From: Variovorax sp. OK212
Lineage (GTDB): Bacteria > Pseudomonadota > Gammaproteobacteria > Burkholderiales > Burkholderiaceae_C
Length of the DNA stretch: 64,000 bases
Direction of reading: 5' to 3'
Assembly (NCBI RefSeq): GCF_900112425.1
Contig: NZ_FOLP01000021.1
Span: forward strand, 39,808-103,807
Of the stretch, positions 26,587 to 34,927 are shown piece after piece. Each line of letters opens with the position of its first letter. The first letter of the stretch is position 1. Under the pieces are notes generated by a model. That model was not told the DNA's origin. It saw only the letters and a program-made list of their open reading frames with translations, and ran no database searches. The translations under genes and the position numbers were made by a program.

Positions 26587-28281
26587 TCAGGGTGCCGAGG
26601 CCACCGAGGCGGTGGCCGCGCCGAAGGGCTGCGCCGCATGGACCACGCGCCCGCCCACCACCGTCATCAGCGAGGTGGTCTTGCCGATGCGCTCCAGCGG
26701 CACCGTGAAGAAGTCCTGGTCGAGCACCGCGAAGTCGGCGAGCTTGCCCACCTCCAGCGTGCCGCGCCGGCCTTCGTCGAAGCTGAACCACGCGCTGCCC
26801 GCCGTGTACAGGCGCAGCGCTTGTTCGCGCGTGGGCGTTTCGTCGGCGCCGCGCATGGCCTTGCCGCTCACCGTCTTGCCGTCGAGCATCCACTGCAGCG
26901 CGACGAAGGGGTTGTACGAGGCCACGCGGTGCGCGTCGGTGCCCGCACCCACGTTCACGCCCGCTCGCAGGGCCGTGCCGATGGGCGGCATGCGCCGCGC
27001 GGCCTCGCCGCGCACGGCCAGCGCGCGGTCGCCCTGGAAGTACATCGCGTCCTGCATGGTCCAGCCGATGCCCAGCGCCTTCATGCGCGCGAAGGTCTCG
27101 GGCGAGGCGTCGTCCAGGTGGGCGATGGACCAGCGCAGGTCCTTCAGCGGCACCTCGGCGTTCAGCTTCTCGTACAGGCCGAGCAGGTGGTCGACCGAGC
27201 CGTTCTCCTGCCAGTGGATGGTGACGGCCAGCCTCTGCGTGGCCGCCCATTTCACGAGCTCGTAGAACTTCGCCTTCGCGGCCTCGTCGGGGAAGTTGTT
27301 GTTGTACATCGCGAGCGTCACGCGTTCGCCCAGCCCGTTGAACTTCAGCATGTCGTCGCCGAAGCCCATCGGCAGCATCTGCGTGAGGTCGCGGAACTCC
27401 TGCAGCTCGGCGCCGGGCTTCTGCGCGAACACGCTGTAGGCCACGCGCAGCGTCAGCGCCTTCTCGCGCCACAGCGCGAACAGCGCCGCGTACTGCGAAG
27501 GCGCGATGCTGAAGCCGCCCGGGTCCACCAGCCCGGTGACGCCGAGCCGGTTCAGCTCGGTGAAGAAGGCGCGCGTGCCGGCCAGGTTGTCGTCGTAGGT
27601 AGGTTTGGGCAGCTTGTCGAACAGCGCCGAGATGCCGACGATGTCGCCGGTCATCCAGCCCGGCGCGCCGTCGGGCGAGGCCTTCATGCCCACGGGCAGC
27701 GTGCCGGCCGGCACGCCCAGCGCCTCGAGCGCCTTGGGCGTCATCACCACCGCTTCGTAGAAGAGCTGCACGTACACCGGGTTGCCGGGCGCGGCCTCCT
27801 GCAGCTCCGCCAGGGTCGGGCGGCGGCGCTCGGCGAACTGCTGCTCGGTCCAGCCGCCGGCCACGATCAGCCAGCCGCCGGGGCGCGCGCTGGCTGCGGC
27901 GGTGCGGATGCGCGCCATGGCTTCGGCGATGGTGCCCGCGCCGATCCAGTTGACCTCGGTCGAATAGCTCAGCGCGGCGCGCACCGCGTGCATGTGCGAG
28001 TCGATGAGGCCGGGGATGACGGTGCGCCCGCCGGCGTCCACCGTCCGTGTGGCGGGGCCCGAGAGCGCGCGCATCTGCGCGGCGTTGCCGACGGCCACGA
28101 TGCGCCCGTCGCGCACGGCCAGTGCCTGCGCGGTGGCACCGCCGGCGTCGAGCGTGGCGATCTTTGCATTGGTGAGGACGAGGTCGGCCGGTTGCGCCTG
28201 CGCGGCAACGGGCAGCAGGAGGCTGGCGGCAAGGGCGGCAAGGGCGGCAAGGGCCACGGCCATGAAGTGCGTGCGGGCCAT
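26587..28281 (-). CDS. Exported YtcJ-like amidohydrolase
   Basis: Amidohydrolase-3 (YtcJ) family metalloenzyme of 564 aa with a signal peptide (AVALAALAALAASLLLPVAAQAQ), so it should act in the periplasm. Metal-binding blocks: PGLIDSHMHAVRA, AVTIHWQENGS, SIAHLDDASP and VGAGTDAHRVASYNP. YtcJ relatives hydrolyse amides or cyclic imides; the substrate here is unknown. It is the last gene of the BKACE operon, starting 1 nt after the Bug protein stop. A pairing of exported hydrolase and periplasmic binding protein suggests that a precursor is cleaved before uptake. Confidence 0.88.
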   Translation of the reverse strand: MARTHFMAVALAALAALAASLLLPVAAQAQPADLVLTNAKIATLDAGGATAQALAVRDGRIVAVGNAAQMRALSGPATRTVDAGGRTVIPGLIDSHMHAVRAALSYSTEVNWIGAGTIAEAMARIRTAAASARPGGWLIVAGGWTEQQFAERRRPTLAELQEAAPGNPVYVQLFYEAVVMTPKALEALGVPAGTLPVGMKASPDGAPGWMTGDIVGISALFDKLPKPTYDDNLAGTRAFFTELNRLGVTGLVDPGGFSIAPSQYAALFALWREKALTLRVAYSVFAQKPGAELQEFRDLTQMLPMGFGDDMLKFNGLGERVTLAMYNNNFPDEAAKAKFYELVKWAATQRLAVTIHWQENGSVDHLLGLYEKLNAEVPLKDLRWSIAHLDDASPETFARMKALGIGWTMQDAMYFQGDRALAVRGEAARRMPPIGTALRAGVNVGAGTDAHRVASYNPFVALQWMLDGKTVSGKAMRGADETPTREQALRLYTAGSAWFSFDEGRRGTLEVGKLADFAVLDQDFFTVPLERIGKTTSLMTVVGGRVVHAAQPFGAATASVASAP

Positions 28282-28282
28282 G

Positions 28283-29278
28283 TCAGTCGACCTTGATGCT
28301 GGCAGCCTTCACCACCTGCTGCGCCTTGGCCGTCTCGTCGACGATGAACCTGTTGAACTGCGCCGAAGGCATCGTGAAGGGTTCGGCGCCCAGCTTCTCG
28401 AGCCGCTCCTTCAGCTCGGGCGACACCATGATCTTCGCGACCTCGGCCTGCAGGCGCTCCACCACCGGCTGCGGCGTCTTCGCGGGCGCGAACAGGCCGA
28501 CCCAGAACAGGTACTCCGAGCCCGGCACGCCGGCCTCGACCGTCGTCGGCGCACTTGGCAGCGCCGACGAGCGCTTGCCCGTGCCCACCGCGAGCGCCTG
28601 CAGCTTGCCGCTCTGGATGAGCGGCAGCGCCGACACCATCGGCGCGAAGAACCAGTCGACGCGCCCGGCCATCACCTCGGTCATGGCCTCGGGCGTGCCG
28701 CGAAAGGGCACGTGCTGCGCGTCCAGGCCGGCGGCGAGGCGGAACACCTCGGCGTTCATGTGCGTGGCCGAGCCGTTGCCGGCCGAGCCGTAGTTCAGGC
28801 CGCCGGGCTTGGCCTTGGCTTTCGCGACCAGGTCCTTCACGTCGGTGAAGTGCGACGGCGCGGTGACCAGCACGTTGGGCAGGCTGGCCATCGGCGTGAT
28901 GCCGGTGAAGTCCTTGAGGGTGTCGTACGACAGCCCCTTGTAGATCCACGGGTTCACGAGGTGGCCGGCCGAATGCACCAGCAGCGTGTAGCCGTCGGCC
29001 GGCGCCTTGGCCGTGAGGGCCGCGCCCAGCGTGCCGCCGGCGCCGGGCTTGTTGTCCACGATGACGCTGGTGCCCAGCACGGGCCCGAGCTTCTCGGCCA
29101 CGAGGCGCGCGACGATGTCGGTGCCGCTGCCCGCGGTGAAGGGCACCACGAGCTTGATGGGCTGCGTGCCCGGCCACGGGCCCTGCGCGTGGGCGCCGGG
29201 GAGCGCGCAGGCGGCCAATGCCGCGGCCAGCGCCGTTGCCAGCGTCCGCCGGCGGCTCCAGGTGAATGTCTTCTTCAT
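28283..29278 (-). CDS. Bug/TctC-type tripartite tricarboxylate substrate-binding protein
   Basis: Periplasmic binding protein of 331 aa. A signal peptide (RRRTLATALAAALAACALPGAHA) precedes the Bug fold: IKLVVPFTAGSGTDIVARLVAEKLGPVLG, VDNKPGAGGTLGA, LNYGSAGNGSATHMNAEVF and HVPFRGTPEAMTEVMAGRVDWFF. Bug proteins bind carboxylates, amides or related ligands for TctAB transporters; Comamonadaceae and Bordetella hold many orphan copies. No tctA or tctB is in this window, so it uses a transporter elsewhere or acts as a sensor. Within the operon it lies between the cupin and the YtcJ hydrolase. Confidence 0.92.
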   Translation of the reverse strand: MKKTFTWSRRRTLATALAAALAACALPGAHAQGPWPGTQPIKLVVPFTAGSGTDIVARLVAEKLGPVLGTSVIVDNKPGAGGTLGAALTAKAPADGYTLLVHSAGHLVNPWIYKGLSYDTLKDFTGITPMASLPNVLVTAPSHFTDVKDLVAKAKAKPGGLNYGSAGNGSATHMNAEVFRLAAGLDAQHVPFRGTPEAMTEVMAGRVDWFFAPMVSALPLIQSGKLQALAVGTGKRSSALPSAPTTVEAGVPGSEYLFWVGLFAPAKTPQPVVERLQAEVAKIMVSPELKERLEKLGAEPFTMPSAQFNRFIVDETAKAQQVVKAASIKVD

Positions 29279-29343
29279 GCGTCTTGTCTCCGTTGATTTA
29301 TTGGGTTGAGCGATGAATGACTGACTGATGAAAGAAAGGGCCG

Positions 29344-29700
29344 CTACGGCGGCGGTGCGTGGGGCATCACCAGCGCAACCAGCACGGGCCGGTTGCCGCG
29401 GTTTTCCAGCTGGCGCTTTTCGCCGGGGGCGAAGCGGCAGCTGTCGTAGGGCCCGAGCACTTCTTCCCAGCGCGCGCCGTCGATCTCGCCCACCACGTGC
29501 AGCTGGCCTTCGAGCACGAGGTAGAGCTTTTCCATGGGCGAGCCGTCCAGGCCGGTGTGGCCGCCGGGCAGGATCTGGCTCATGCCCATCCACATCTGCG
29601 TGGAGGGGCCGGCTTCCTTGCCTTGCAGGCGCAGGCAGCGCATGTCGAAATGGTTGGGCGCCTCGTAGTGCGGCGCCGCGTCGAAGCGGGTGACGTGCAT
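29344..29700 (-). CDS. Cupin-domain protein
   Basis: Small single-domain cupin (118 aa). The two cupin motifs are visible: LPGGHTGLDGSPMEKLYLVLEGQLHVV and YDSCRFAPGEKRQLENRGNRPVLVALV. Motif 1 is loosened, with H in GGHTG and E in MEKLYL as possible metal ligands, while the usual motif-2 histidine seems to be replaced (KRQLENRG). Metal binding is therefore doubtful. It is encoded in the BKACE operon between the MDR oxidoreductase and the Bug protein and may be an isomerase, a dioxygenase helper or an effector-binding protein. Confidence 0.82.
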   Translation of the reverse strand: MHVTRFDAAPHYEAPNHFDMRCLRLQGKEAGPSTQMWMGMSQILPGGHTGLDGSPMEKLYLVLEGQLHVVGEIDGARWEEVLGPYDSCRFAPGEKRQLENRGNRPVLVALVMPHAPPP

Positions 29701-29724
29701 GGCGTGGGGTTCCTTGCAGGCGGT

Positions 29725-30768
29725 TCAGGGGCGCAGCACGACGCGGTCGGTGCTGCCCGAGAGCACCAGCCGGTAGGCGTCGAGCGCTTCGTCGAGCGTG
29801 AAGCTGCGCGCGACCGGAAAGGGCTTGAGCGTGCCGCGCTCGAAGCCTTCGCGCATGGCGTCGAGCTGCGCGGTGCTCGCGATGCAGTCCATGGCCAGCG
29901 AGTCGATGCCCACGAAGGTGTGCATGCCGCGGTAGAACGCGAAGATGTCGAAGGGCACCGCGCGGTCGTGCGTGGCAATGAAGATCTGCGTCGCGCCCTT
30001 GGCCATGGCCTTGTTGGCCGCTTCGAAGTAGGCGCTGCCCACGGTGTTGTAGACGATGTGCGCGCCGCGCCCGTCGGTGAGCTCGCGCACCCGCGCGCCC
30101 ACGTCGGCGTGGTGGCGTGCGTCGATCGCATCGACCGGCCCGCTCGCAAAGCCCTCGAAGGGGCCTTCGCGCCGCTGCACCGCGATCACGCGCGCGCCGG
30201 CCTGCGAGGCCAGCTGCACCGCCGCCTGGCCGACCTTGCCGTTGGCGCCGAGCACCAGCACCGTCTGCCCGGCCTGCGGCATGCCGCTGCGGCGAAAGCC
30301 CTCGTACGCGGTGACGAAGGGCACGCCCACCGCGCCGGCCTCGTCCATCGAAATGCCCTGGGGCTTGGCGCGCAGCGCCTGCGCGGGCAGCACGAGGTAG
30401 CGCGCATGCGAGCCGTCGCGCGTGATGCCGACGTCGCCGCCGGAGCCGTAGACCTCGCGGCCGATCCACTCGGCGGGGCCGCTCACGACGGTGCCCGCAA
30501 AGTCGCGCCCCGGGGTGCGCGGCCACACGGCCTGCGGCATGATGCCCAGCGTCGCCTTCACGTCGCTCGGGTTCACCGCGGCGGCGGCGACGCGCACCAC
30601 GGCATGGCCGGACGGCGGCGTGGGTTCGGCCTGGGCAGCGGCTTCGAGCCGCAGCGCGTCGAGGGTGGCGGCCTTCTCGGTCACGCGCAGTGCGCGCGCC
30701 GGGTGGGCCGGGTGGGCGGCCTGTGCGGTGTGCGTGGTGTGCGTGGTGTGCATCGCGGCGGCGCTCAT
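29725..30768 (-). CDS. MDR-family (quinone oxidoreductase-like) NADPH dehydrogenase
   Basis: Medium-chain reductase of 347 aa. The GroES-like half has AAAVNPSDVKATLG and TPGRDFAGTVV; the cofactor half has VLVLGANGKVGQAAVQLASQAGARVIAV. The catalytic-zinc cysteine (usually in GxCxxD) is replaced by NPSD and the four-Cys lobe is missing, so it should be a zinc-free NADPH quinone or enone reductase. The N-terminus has an odd His/Thr/Ala repeat (HTTHTTHTAQAAHPAHPA). The start overlaps the BKACE stop as ATGA. In the pathway proposed for this operon it could reduce a maleylacetate-like enone. Confidence 0.88.
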   Translation of the reverse strand: MSAAAMHTTHTTHTAQAAHPAHPARALRVTEKAATLDALRLEAAAQAEPTPPSGHAVVRVAAAAVNPSDVKATLGIMPQAVWPRTPGRDFAGTVVSGPAEWIGREVYGSGGDVGITRDGSHARYLVLPAQALRAKPQGISMDEAGAVGVPFVTAYEGFRRSGMPQAGQTVLVLGANGKVGQAAVQLASQAGARVIAVQRREGPFEGFASGPVDAIDARHHADVGARVRELTDGRGAHIVYNTVGSAYFEAANKAMAKGATQIFIATHDRAVPFDIFAFYRGMHTFVGIDSLAMDCIASTAQLDAMREGFERGTLKPFPVARSFTLDEALDAYRLVLSGSTDRVVLRP

Positions 30769-31673
30769 CGTGCGGCTCCCTGCACGGCGCGGGTGTCGGC
30801 CAGGCCCAGCATGGCGCGCGCCTCGCGCGGGTTGGCCACCTCGCCGCCCAGGCTCACGAGGATGTCGCGCGCCTTCGCCACCAGTTGTGCGTTGCTCTCG
30901 GCGAGCACGCCCTTCTCGAGGTAGATGTTGTCCTCCATGCCCACGCGCACATGGCCGCCCAGCAGCCAGGCCTGCGCGACGATCGGGAACTCCATGCGGC
31001 CGATGCCGAAGGCGCTCCAGAAGGCGCCGCGCGGCAGCATGTTGCGTGCGTACAGCAGCGTCTCGGGCGTGGGCGCGAAGCCGTACTTCACGCCGAGCAC
31101 GAAGGTCCACATGGCGGGGCCGTCGAGCGTGCCGTCGGCGATCAGGTCGAGCGCGAGGTTGATGTCGCCCGAATCGAAGATCTCCAGCTCGGGCTTCACG
31201 CCGGCCGCGCGCATCACCTGGGCCATGCGCCGCACGTTCTTCGGCGTGTTGATCACCACGTCGGGGCCGGAGTTCATGGTGTTCAGGTCGAGCGAGCACA
31301 CGTCGGGCCTGATGAGCGCGATGTGCTCCACGCGCTTTTCCGGTGGCAGCAGCGTGGTGCCGGGTGCCGCGACCTTCGGGTCTTCCTCGCTGGGAACGAA
31401 GCGCCCGCCGGGGCCGGTCGTGAGGTTCACGATCAGCTCGCGGTTCTCGCGGCGGATGCGCTCCACCACTTCGCGGTACAGCTCGACCTCCATGGAGGGC
31501 TTGCCCGTTTCGGGGTGGCGCACGTGGATGTGCACCTGGCTCGCGCCGGCCTCGGCCGCGGCCAGGCATTCGTCGGCGATCTGCACCGGCGTGATCGGCA
31601 GGTGCGGCGTCTGCTCCGGCTTCACGAGGTTGCCCGTGACGGCGCAGGTGATGAGGGTCTTGGCGGCGCTCAC
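30765..31673 (-). CDS. Beta-keto acid cleavage enzyme (BKACE, DUF849)
   Basis: Zinc-dependent enzyme (302 aa) that condenses a beta-keto acid with acetyl-CoA and releases acetoacetate plus a new CoA ester, as in 3-keto-5-aminohexanoate cleavage. Zn ligands His 48 and His 50 in VHIHVRH and Glu 247 in GMEDNIYLEKG are present, along with the substrate arginine in HVRVG. Length matches the family (about 270-310). It overlaps the MDR and SDR genes by 4 nt on each side, so the three are tightly coupled. Substrate specificity across BKACE subfamilies varies widely (beta-ketoadipate, dehydrocarnitine, others) and cannot be read by eye. Confidence 0.95.
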   Translation of the reverse strand: MSAAKTLITCAVTGNLVKPEQTPHLPITPVQIADECLAAAEAGASQVHIHVRHPETGKPSMEVELYREVVERIRRENRELIVNLTTGPGGRFVPSEEDPKVAAPGTTLLPPEKRVEHIALIRPDVCSLDLNTMNSGPDVVINTPKNVRRMAQVMRAAGVKPELEIFDSGDINLALDLIADGTLDGPAMWTFVLGVKYGFAPTPETLLYARNMLPRGAFWSAFGIGRMEFPIVAQAWLLGGHVRVGMEDNIYLEKGVLAESNAQLVAKARDILVSLGGEVANPREARAMLGLADTRAVQGAAR

Positions 31674-32431
31674 AGGTGGCGCCCTCCGTCGACCACGATG
31701 CGCGTGCCGGTCACGAAGCGCATCGTGGTGGCCAGCGCCTCGACCGTGGCGGCCACGTCGTCGGGCTGGCCGATGCGGCCCAGCGGCGTGGTGCTGGCCA
31801 TCTTGTCGGCGAACTCCGCGCCGCGCCCGGGCACGAAGCCCGAGGCCACCGCGCCCGGCGACACCGACACCACGCGCACCGCCGGCGCCAGCGCCTTGGC
31901 CAGCGCGTCGCCCACCACGTCGAGCCCGGCCTTGGCCGCCACGTAGGCCAGGTTGCTGCCCACGCCGGTGAAGCCGGCAATGGACGAGATGTTGGCCACC
32001 AGCCCGTCGCCGCTGGCCTTCAGCATCGGCGCGAAGGCGCGGATGGTGGCGAACACGCCGCGGAAGTTGGCGCGCACCATGTCGTCGATGAGTTCGTCGG
32101 TCAGCGCGTCGAGGTCGGCGGCCGGCACGGGCTGCGTGTGGCCCGCGCTGTTCACCAGGATGTCGCAGCGCCCGAGCGTGGCCTGCACCTCGGCGGCGGC
32201 GGCGTTCAGGCTGGCCGTGTCGACGATGTCGGCGCGAATGGCGGCATGGCGCTGGCCGTGGGCCGAGGGCAGGGCGGCGGCGCGCGCGGCGCCATCGCCC
32301 TTGCGGTGCAGCAGCACGCAGGTGGCGCCCAGCGCGGCCAGGCGCACGGCCGTGGCGTAGCCGATGGCGCCGAGGCCGCCGGCGATGACGGCGACCTTGC
32401 CGTCGAGTCGGGATACGGGGTCGAAGCTCAT
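31670..32431 (-). CDS. Short-chain dehydrogenase/reductase (SDR)
   Basis: Classical SDR of 253 aa: cofactor motif AGGLGAIGYA, NSAG, catalytic Ser in NISSIAGFTG, and the YVAAK catalytic Tyr-Lys pair. It ends in VVDGGRHL, a normal FabG-like terminus. It may oxidise or reduce an alcohol or ketone in the operon's pathway. It overlaps BKACE by 4 nt and follows the dioxygenase after 20 bp. Confidence 0.9.
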   Translation of the reverse strand: MSFDPVSRLDGKVAVIAGGLGAIGYATAVRLAALGATCVLLHRKGDGAARAAALPSAHGQRHAAIRADIVDTASLNAAAAEVQATLGRCDILVNSAGHTQPVPAADLDALTDELIDDMVRANFRGVFATIRAFAPMLKASGDGLVANISSIAGFTGVGSNLAYVAAKAGLDVVGDALAKALAPAVRVVSVSPGAVASGFVPGRGAEFADKMASTTPLGRIGQPDDVAATVEALATTMRFVTGTRIVVDGGRHL

Positions 32432-32451
32432 GGGGAGTGTCTCGGGTTGAG

Positions 32452-33318
32452 TCAGGGAATGGGGGGGCGGGGGAACTTCATCTCGCCGGGTTCGAGCTCG
32501 AAGTCGTGGTGCATCGATGCGGTCTTGCCGTCGGGGGCCAGCGCGAAGCGGCCGATCAGCCGGCGCGTCACGCCGAAGGTCGGGTCGCTCTCGAGGTTCT
32601 CGTCGTCGTCCGCGAACACCTGCGTGATCAGCACCTTGTGGCCCGGCTTGCTCACCATGAAGTGCAGGTGCGCGGGGCGATTGGGGTGGCGCAGCTGCGC
32701 GCGCAGCAGCACGCCGCACGGCCCGTCGGTGGGCACCGGGTAGCCGGCGGGGCGCACGCTGCGAAAGTGGAAGCGGCCCTCGGCGTCGGTGTCGAAGCGC
32801 CCGCGCAGGTTCATGTCTTCCTGCGCCGGGTCCTGGTTCTCGTAGAGGCCGACCGGCGAGGCCTGCCACACGTCGACCGTGGCATCGGCCACCGGCCGGC
32901 CCTGGGCGTCGCGCACCGTGCCCGTCACCTCGAGCGGAATGCCCGGCGTGCCCGAGCGCGCGATGTTGTCGCCCAGCGCGCAGGCCGGTGCGTTGGCGCG
33001 CCAGAACGGCCCGAGCAGCGCGGCCGGCGACTCGCCGTGCGGGTCCTGGTTGTTCTGCAGCGCCACCACGGTCGACACGCCCAGGATGTCCGCCGCCAGC
33101 ACCACCTCGTTCTTGGTCTCGCCGGTGGCGTGGCCGATGGCGACGATGAATTCGAGCGCCTGCTCGAACTCTTCCTCGGTCAGCTTCACCTCCTGGACGA
33201 AGGCGTGCAGGTGGCGCGTGAGCGCGTCCATCACGGTGCGCAGCCGCGGGTCGGGCGTGCGCTTCATGGCGTCGAGCGTGAAGCCCAGCACCGAGCCGGG
33301 AGAGGTGGCAATGTTCAT
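32452..33318 (-). CDS. Intradiol ring-cleavage dioxygenase (hydroxyquinol/catechol 1,2-type)
   Basis: Non-heme Fe(III) dioxygenase of 288 aa. It has the N-terminal helical dimerisation domain of catechol and hydroxyquinol 1,2-dioxygenases (LRTVMDALTRHLHAFVQEVKLTEEEFEQALEFIVAIGHATG), then the beta-sandwich with iron ligands Tyr (SPVGLYENQD), Tyr (PAGYPVPTDGP) and His (RPAHLHFMVS). It is first in the operon under the divergent LacI protein. Cleavage of hydroxyquinol would give maleylacetate, of catechol cis,cis-muconate; no muconate cycloisomerase is adjacent, which favours the hydroxyquinol type. Confidence 0.9.
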   Translation of the reverse strand: MNIATSPGSVLGFTLDAMKRTPDPRLRTVMDALTRHLHAFVQEVKLTEEEFEQALEFIVAIGHATGETKNEVVLAADILGVSTVVALQNNQDPHGESPAALLGPFWRANAPACALGDNIARSGTPGIPLEVTGTVRDAQGRPVADATVDVWQASPVGLYENQDPAQEDMNLRGRFDTDAEGRFHFRSVRPAGYPVPTDGPCGVLLRAQLRHPNRPAHLHFMVSKPGHKVLITQVFADDDENLESDPTFGVTRRLIGRFALAPDGKTASMHHDFELEPGEMKFPRPPIP

Positions 33319-33328
33319 GGCGGGTCTT

Positions 33329-33342
33329 TGCAATCGTTTGCA
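33329..33342. promoter_or_regulatory. LacI operator copy 1
   Basis: TGCAATCGTTTGCA is a near-perfect LacI/GalR-type inverted repeat (TGCAA/TTGCA arms, central CG). It lies 11 bp upstream of the dioxygenase start at 33318, and its 13-mer CAATCGTTTGCAC recurs at the LacI gene. Binding here should repress the catabolic operon. Confidence 0.75.
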
Positions 33343-33431
33343 CGATGTTAGTCCAAATCGCCGAAAAGTAAAATGGCGGGAATCCGGGGTTCAGGAATGA
33401 GGGTAAGTCACCCAAGACCGCCGTACCGGAC

Positions 33432-33445
33432 GACAATCGTTTGCA
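33432..33445. promoter_or_regulatory. LacI operator copy 2
   Basis: GACAATCGTTTGCA shares CAATCGTTTGCAC with copy 1 and ends 3 nt before the LacI start codon at 33449. It covers the ribosome site, as expected for autoregulation. Copies 1 and 2 are 103 bp apart, close to ten helical turns, allowing a repression loop. Confidence 0.72.
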
Positions 33446-33448
33446 CCA

Positions 33449-34498
33449 ATGAGCACCCGCCCGCCCGCCCCTTCTTCTCCGACCGCCCCCGTCACCATCC
33501 GCGACGTTGCCCGCGCCGCCGGCGTGCACGTGTCCACCGTCTCGCGCGCGCTCAGCCCGGAGAAGCGCTCGCTGATCAGCGACGAGGTGCTGCGCGTGGT
33601 CGAGGAGGCCGCGCAGCGCCTGGGCTACCGGCCCAACCGCGCGGCCTCGGCGCTGCGCACGGGGCGCACCCACACCATCGGCGTGCTGGTGCCCGACATC
33701 ACCAACGCGGTGTTCCCGCCGATCCTGCAGGGCATCGAGGCCAGCGCGGCGGCGCGCGGGTACTTCGTGTTCGTCGCCAACGTGGTCGACCATGCGCTGG
33801 CGCGGCCCGTGCTGGAGCGCATGCTGGCGCAGCGCGTCGACGGCGTGGTCATGGCCACCGCCACGCGCGACGACCCGCTGGTCGACTTCGTCACCCAGGC
33901 CGGCATGACGGCCGTGCTGGTCAACCGCGCCGACGAAACCGGCCGCCTGCCCGCCGTGGTGAGCGACGACCGGCTCGCGATGAAGCTGGCGGTCGACCAC
34001 CTCGTGGGCCTGGGCCACAAGCGCATCGCGCACCTGGCGGGCCCGCAGACCATTCCCACCGGCGTGGGCCGGCGCCTGGGCGTGGAGCAGGCGCTGCGCG
34101 ACCACCGCATGAAGCCGTTGCGCGTGGTCGAGTGCGCAAGCTACAGCCGCGAGGCCGGTGCCGCCGCCATGAAGCAGATGCTGGAGGCCGGTGCCCCGCC
34201 GCAGGCCGTGGTGTGCTGCAACGACCTGGTGGCGCTGGGCGCCTACGACGCGTTGCGCGAGGCCGGCCTGCGCGTGCCGCAGGACATCTCGGTGACGGGC
34301 CACAACGACATGCCGCTGGTCGACATGGTCGACCCGCCGCTCACCACCATCCGCCTGCCGCACCGCGAGCTGGGCTGGCGCGCGGCCGAGATGCTGTTCG
34401 AGGAGATCGACGGCCACTCGATGTCGGCCTCGACCGTGGTGCTGCGCCCGGAGCTGGTGGTGCGCAAGTCGACGGGTGCGCCGGCAGCGGCACGCTGA
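33449..34498 (+). CDS. LacI-family regulator of the BKACE operon
   Basis: LacI/GalR repressor of 349 aa. The helix-turn-helix and hinge (TIRDVARAAGVHVSTVSRALSPEKRSLISDEVLRVVEEAAQRLGYRPNRAASALRTGRT) starts at residue 16; a periplasmic-binding-like effector domain follows (IGVLVPDITNAVFPPILQGIE). It faces the dioxygenase-led operon across 130 bp that contain two matched operators. The inducer is probably the pathway substrate or an intermediate. Confidence 0.93.
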   Translation: MSTRPPAPSSPTAPVTIRDVARAAGVHVSTVSRALSPEKRSLISDEVLRVVEEAAQRLGYRPNRAASALRTGRTHTIGVLVPDITNAVFPPILQGIEASAAARGYFVFVANVVDHALARPVLERMLAQRVDGVVMATATRDDPLVDFVTQAGMTAVLVNRADETGRLPAVVSDDRLAMKLAVDHLVGLGHKRIAHLAGPQTIPTGVGRRLGVEQALRDHRMKPLRVVECASYSREAGAAAMKQMLEAGAPPQAVVCCNDLVALGAYDALREAGLRVPQDISVTGHNDMPLVDMVDPPLTTIRLPHRELGWRAAEMLFEEIDGHSMSASTVVLRPELVVRKSTGAPAAAR

Positions 34499-34538
34499 GC
34501 GCCGGCGGGGCTGCCGGCGGGCCTACTGCCTTACTGGC

Positions 34539-34889
34539 CTACCACCAGCGGGCGATGTCGTCGCTCAGTCCCGCCAGCAGCAGCGCGACGGCGACCAGCG
34601 CGACGATGCACTTGGTGCGCCGCGACAGCCCCTGCTTCGGCGCGAAGGCCTCGGCGCCGCCGCTGCTGAAATGCACGCCGCAATGCGGGCACTGCCGCAC
34701 GTGGCCGAAGATGGGCTCGCCGCAACGCGCGCAGGGCACTTCGCCGGGGCCAGGGCCGGGTTCTGGCGAGGGCGCGGCGTCTCGCGCCGCCTGCGCCGCG
34801 GCGCGCTGCCTCAGCCGCTGCTGCTCCAGTCGGGCGCGGCGTTCGCGGTGCGCGGCCAGGTCGATGGGTTCGTTGGGCTTGTCGGACAT
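34539..34889 (-). CDS. Zinc-ribbon protein with C-terminal membrane anchor
   Basis: Protein of 116 aa with an Arg/Gln-rich N-terminal coiled-coil-like segment, a Pro/Gly linker (PSPEPGPGPG), a zinc ribbon with four cysteines (CARCGEP..CPHCGVHF) and one C-terminal transmembrane helix (CIVALVAVALLLAGL). The ribbon is of the zinc-ribbon_2 type found in many small membrane-anchored proteins of unknown role. It follows the larger unknown gene after 38 bp on the same strand and may be co-transcribed. Confidence 0.78.
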   Translation of the reverse strand: MSDKPNEPIDLAAHRERRARLEQQRLRQRAAAQAARDAAPSPEPGPGPGEVPCARCGEPIFGHVRQCPHCGVHFSSGGAEAFAPKQGLSRRTKCIVALVAVALLLAGLSDDIARWW

Positions 34890-34927
34890 GAACGGAATCG
34901 GGTGCGGAATCAGGTGCTAAATCAGGT

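Noticed and set aside
34500..34519. Hairpin CGCCGGC/GCCGGCG after the LacI gene
   Set aside because: Arms pair perfectly but there is no T-tract, and such GC-only pairings are frequent here; not called a terminator.
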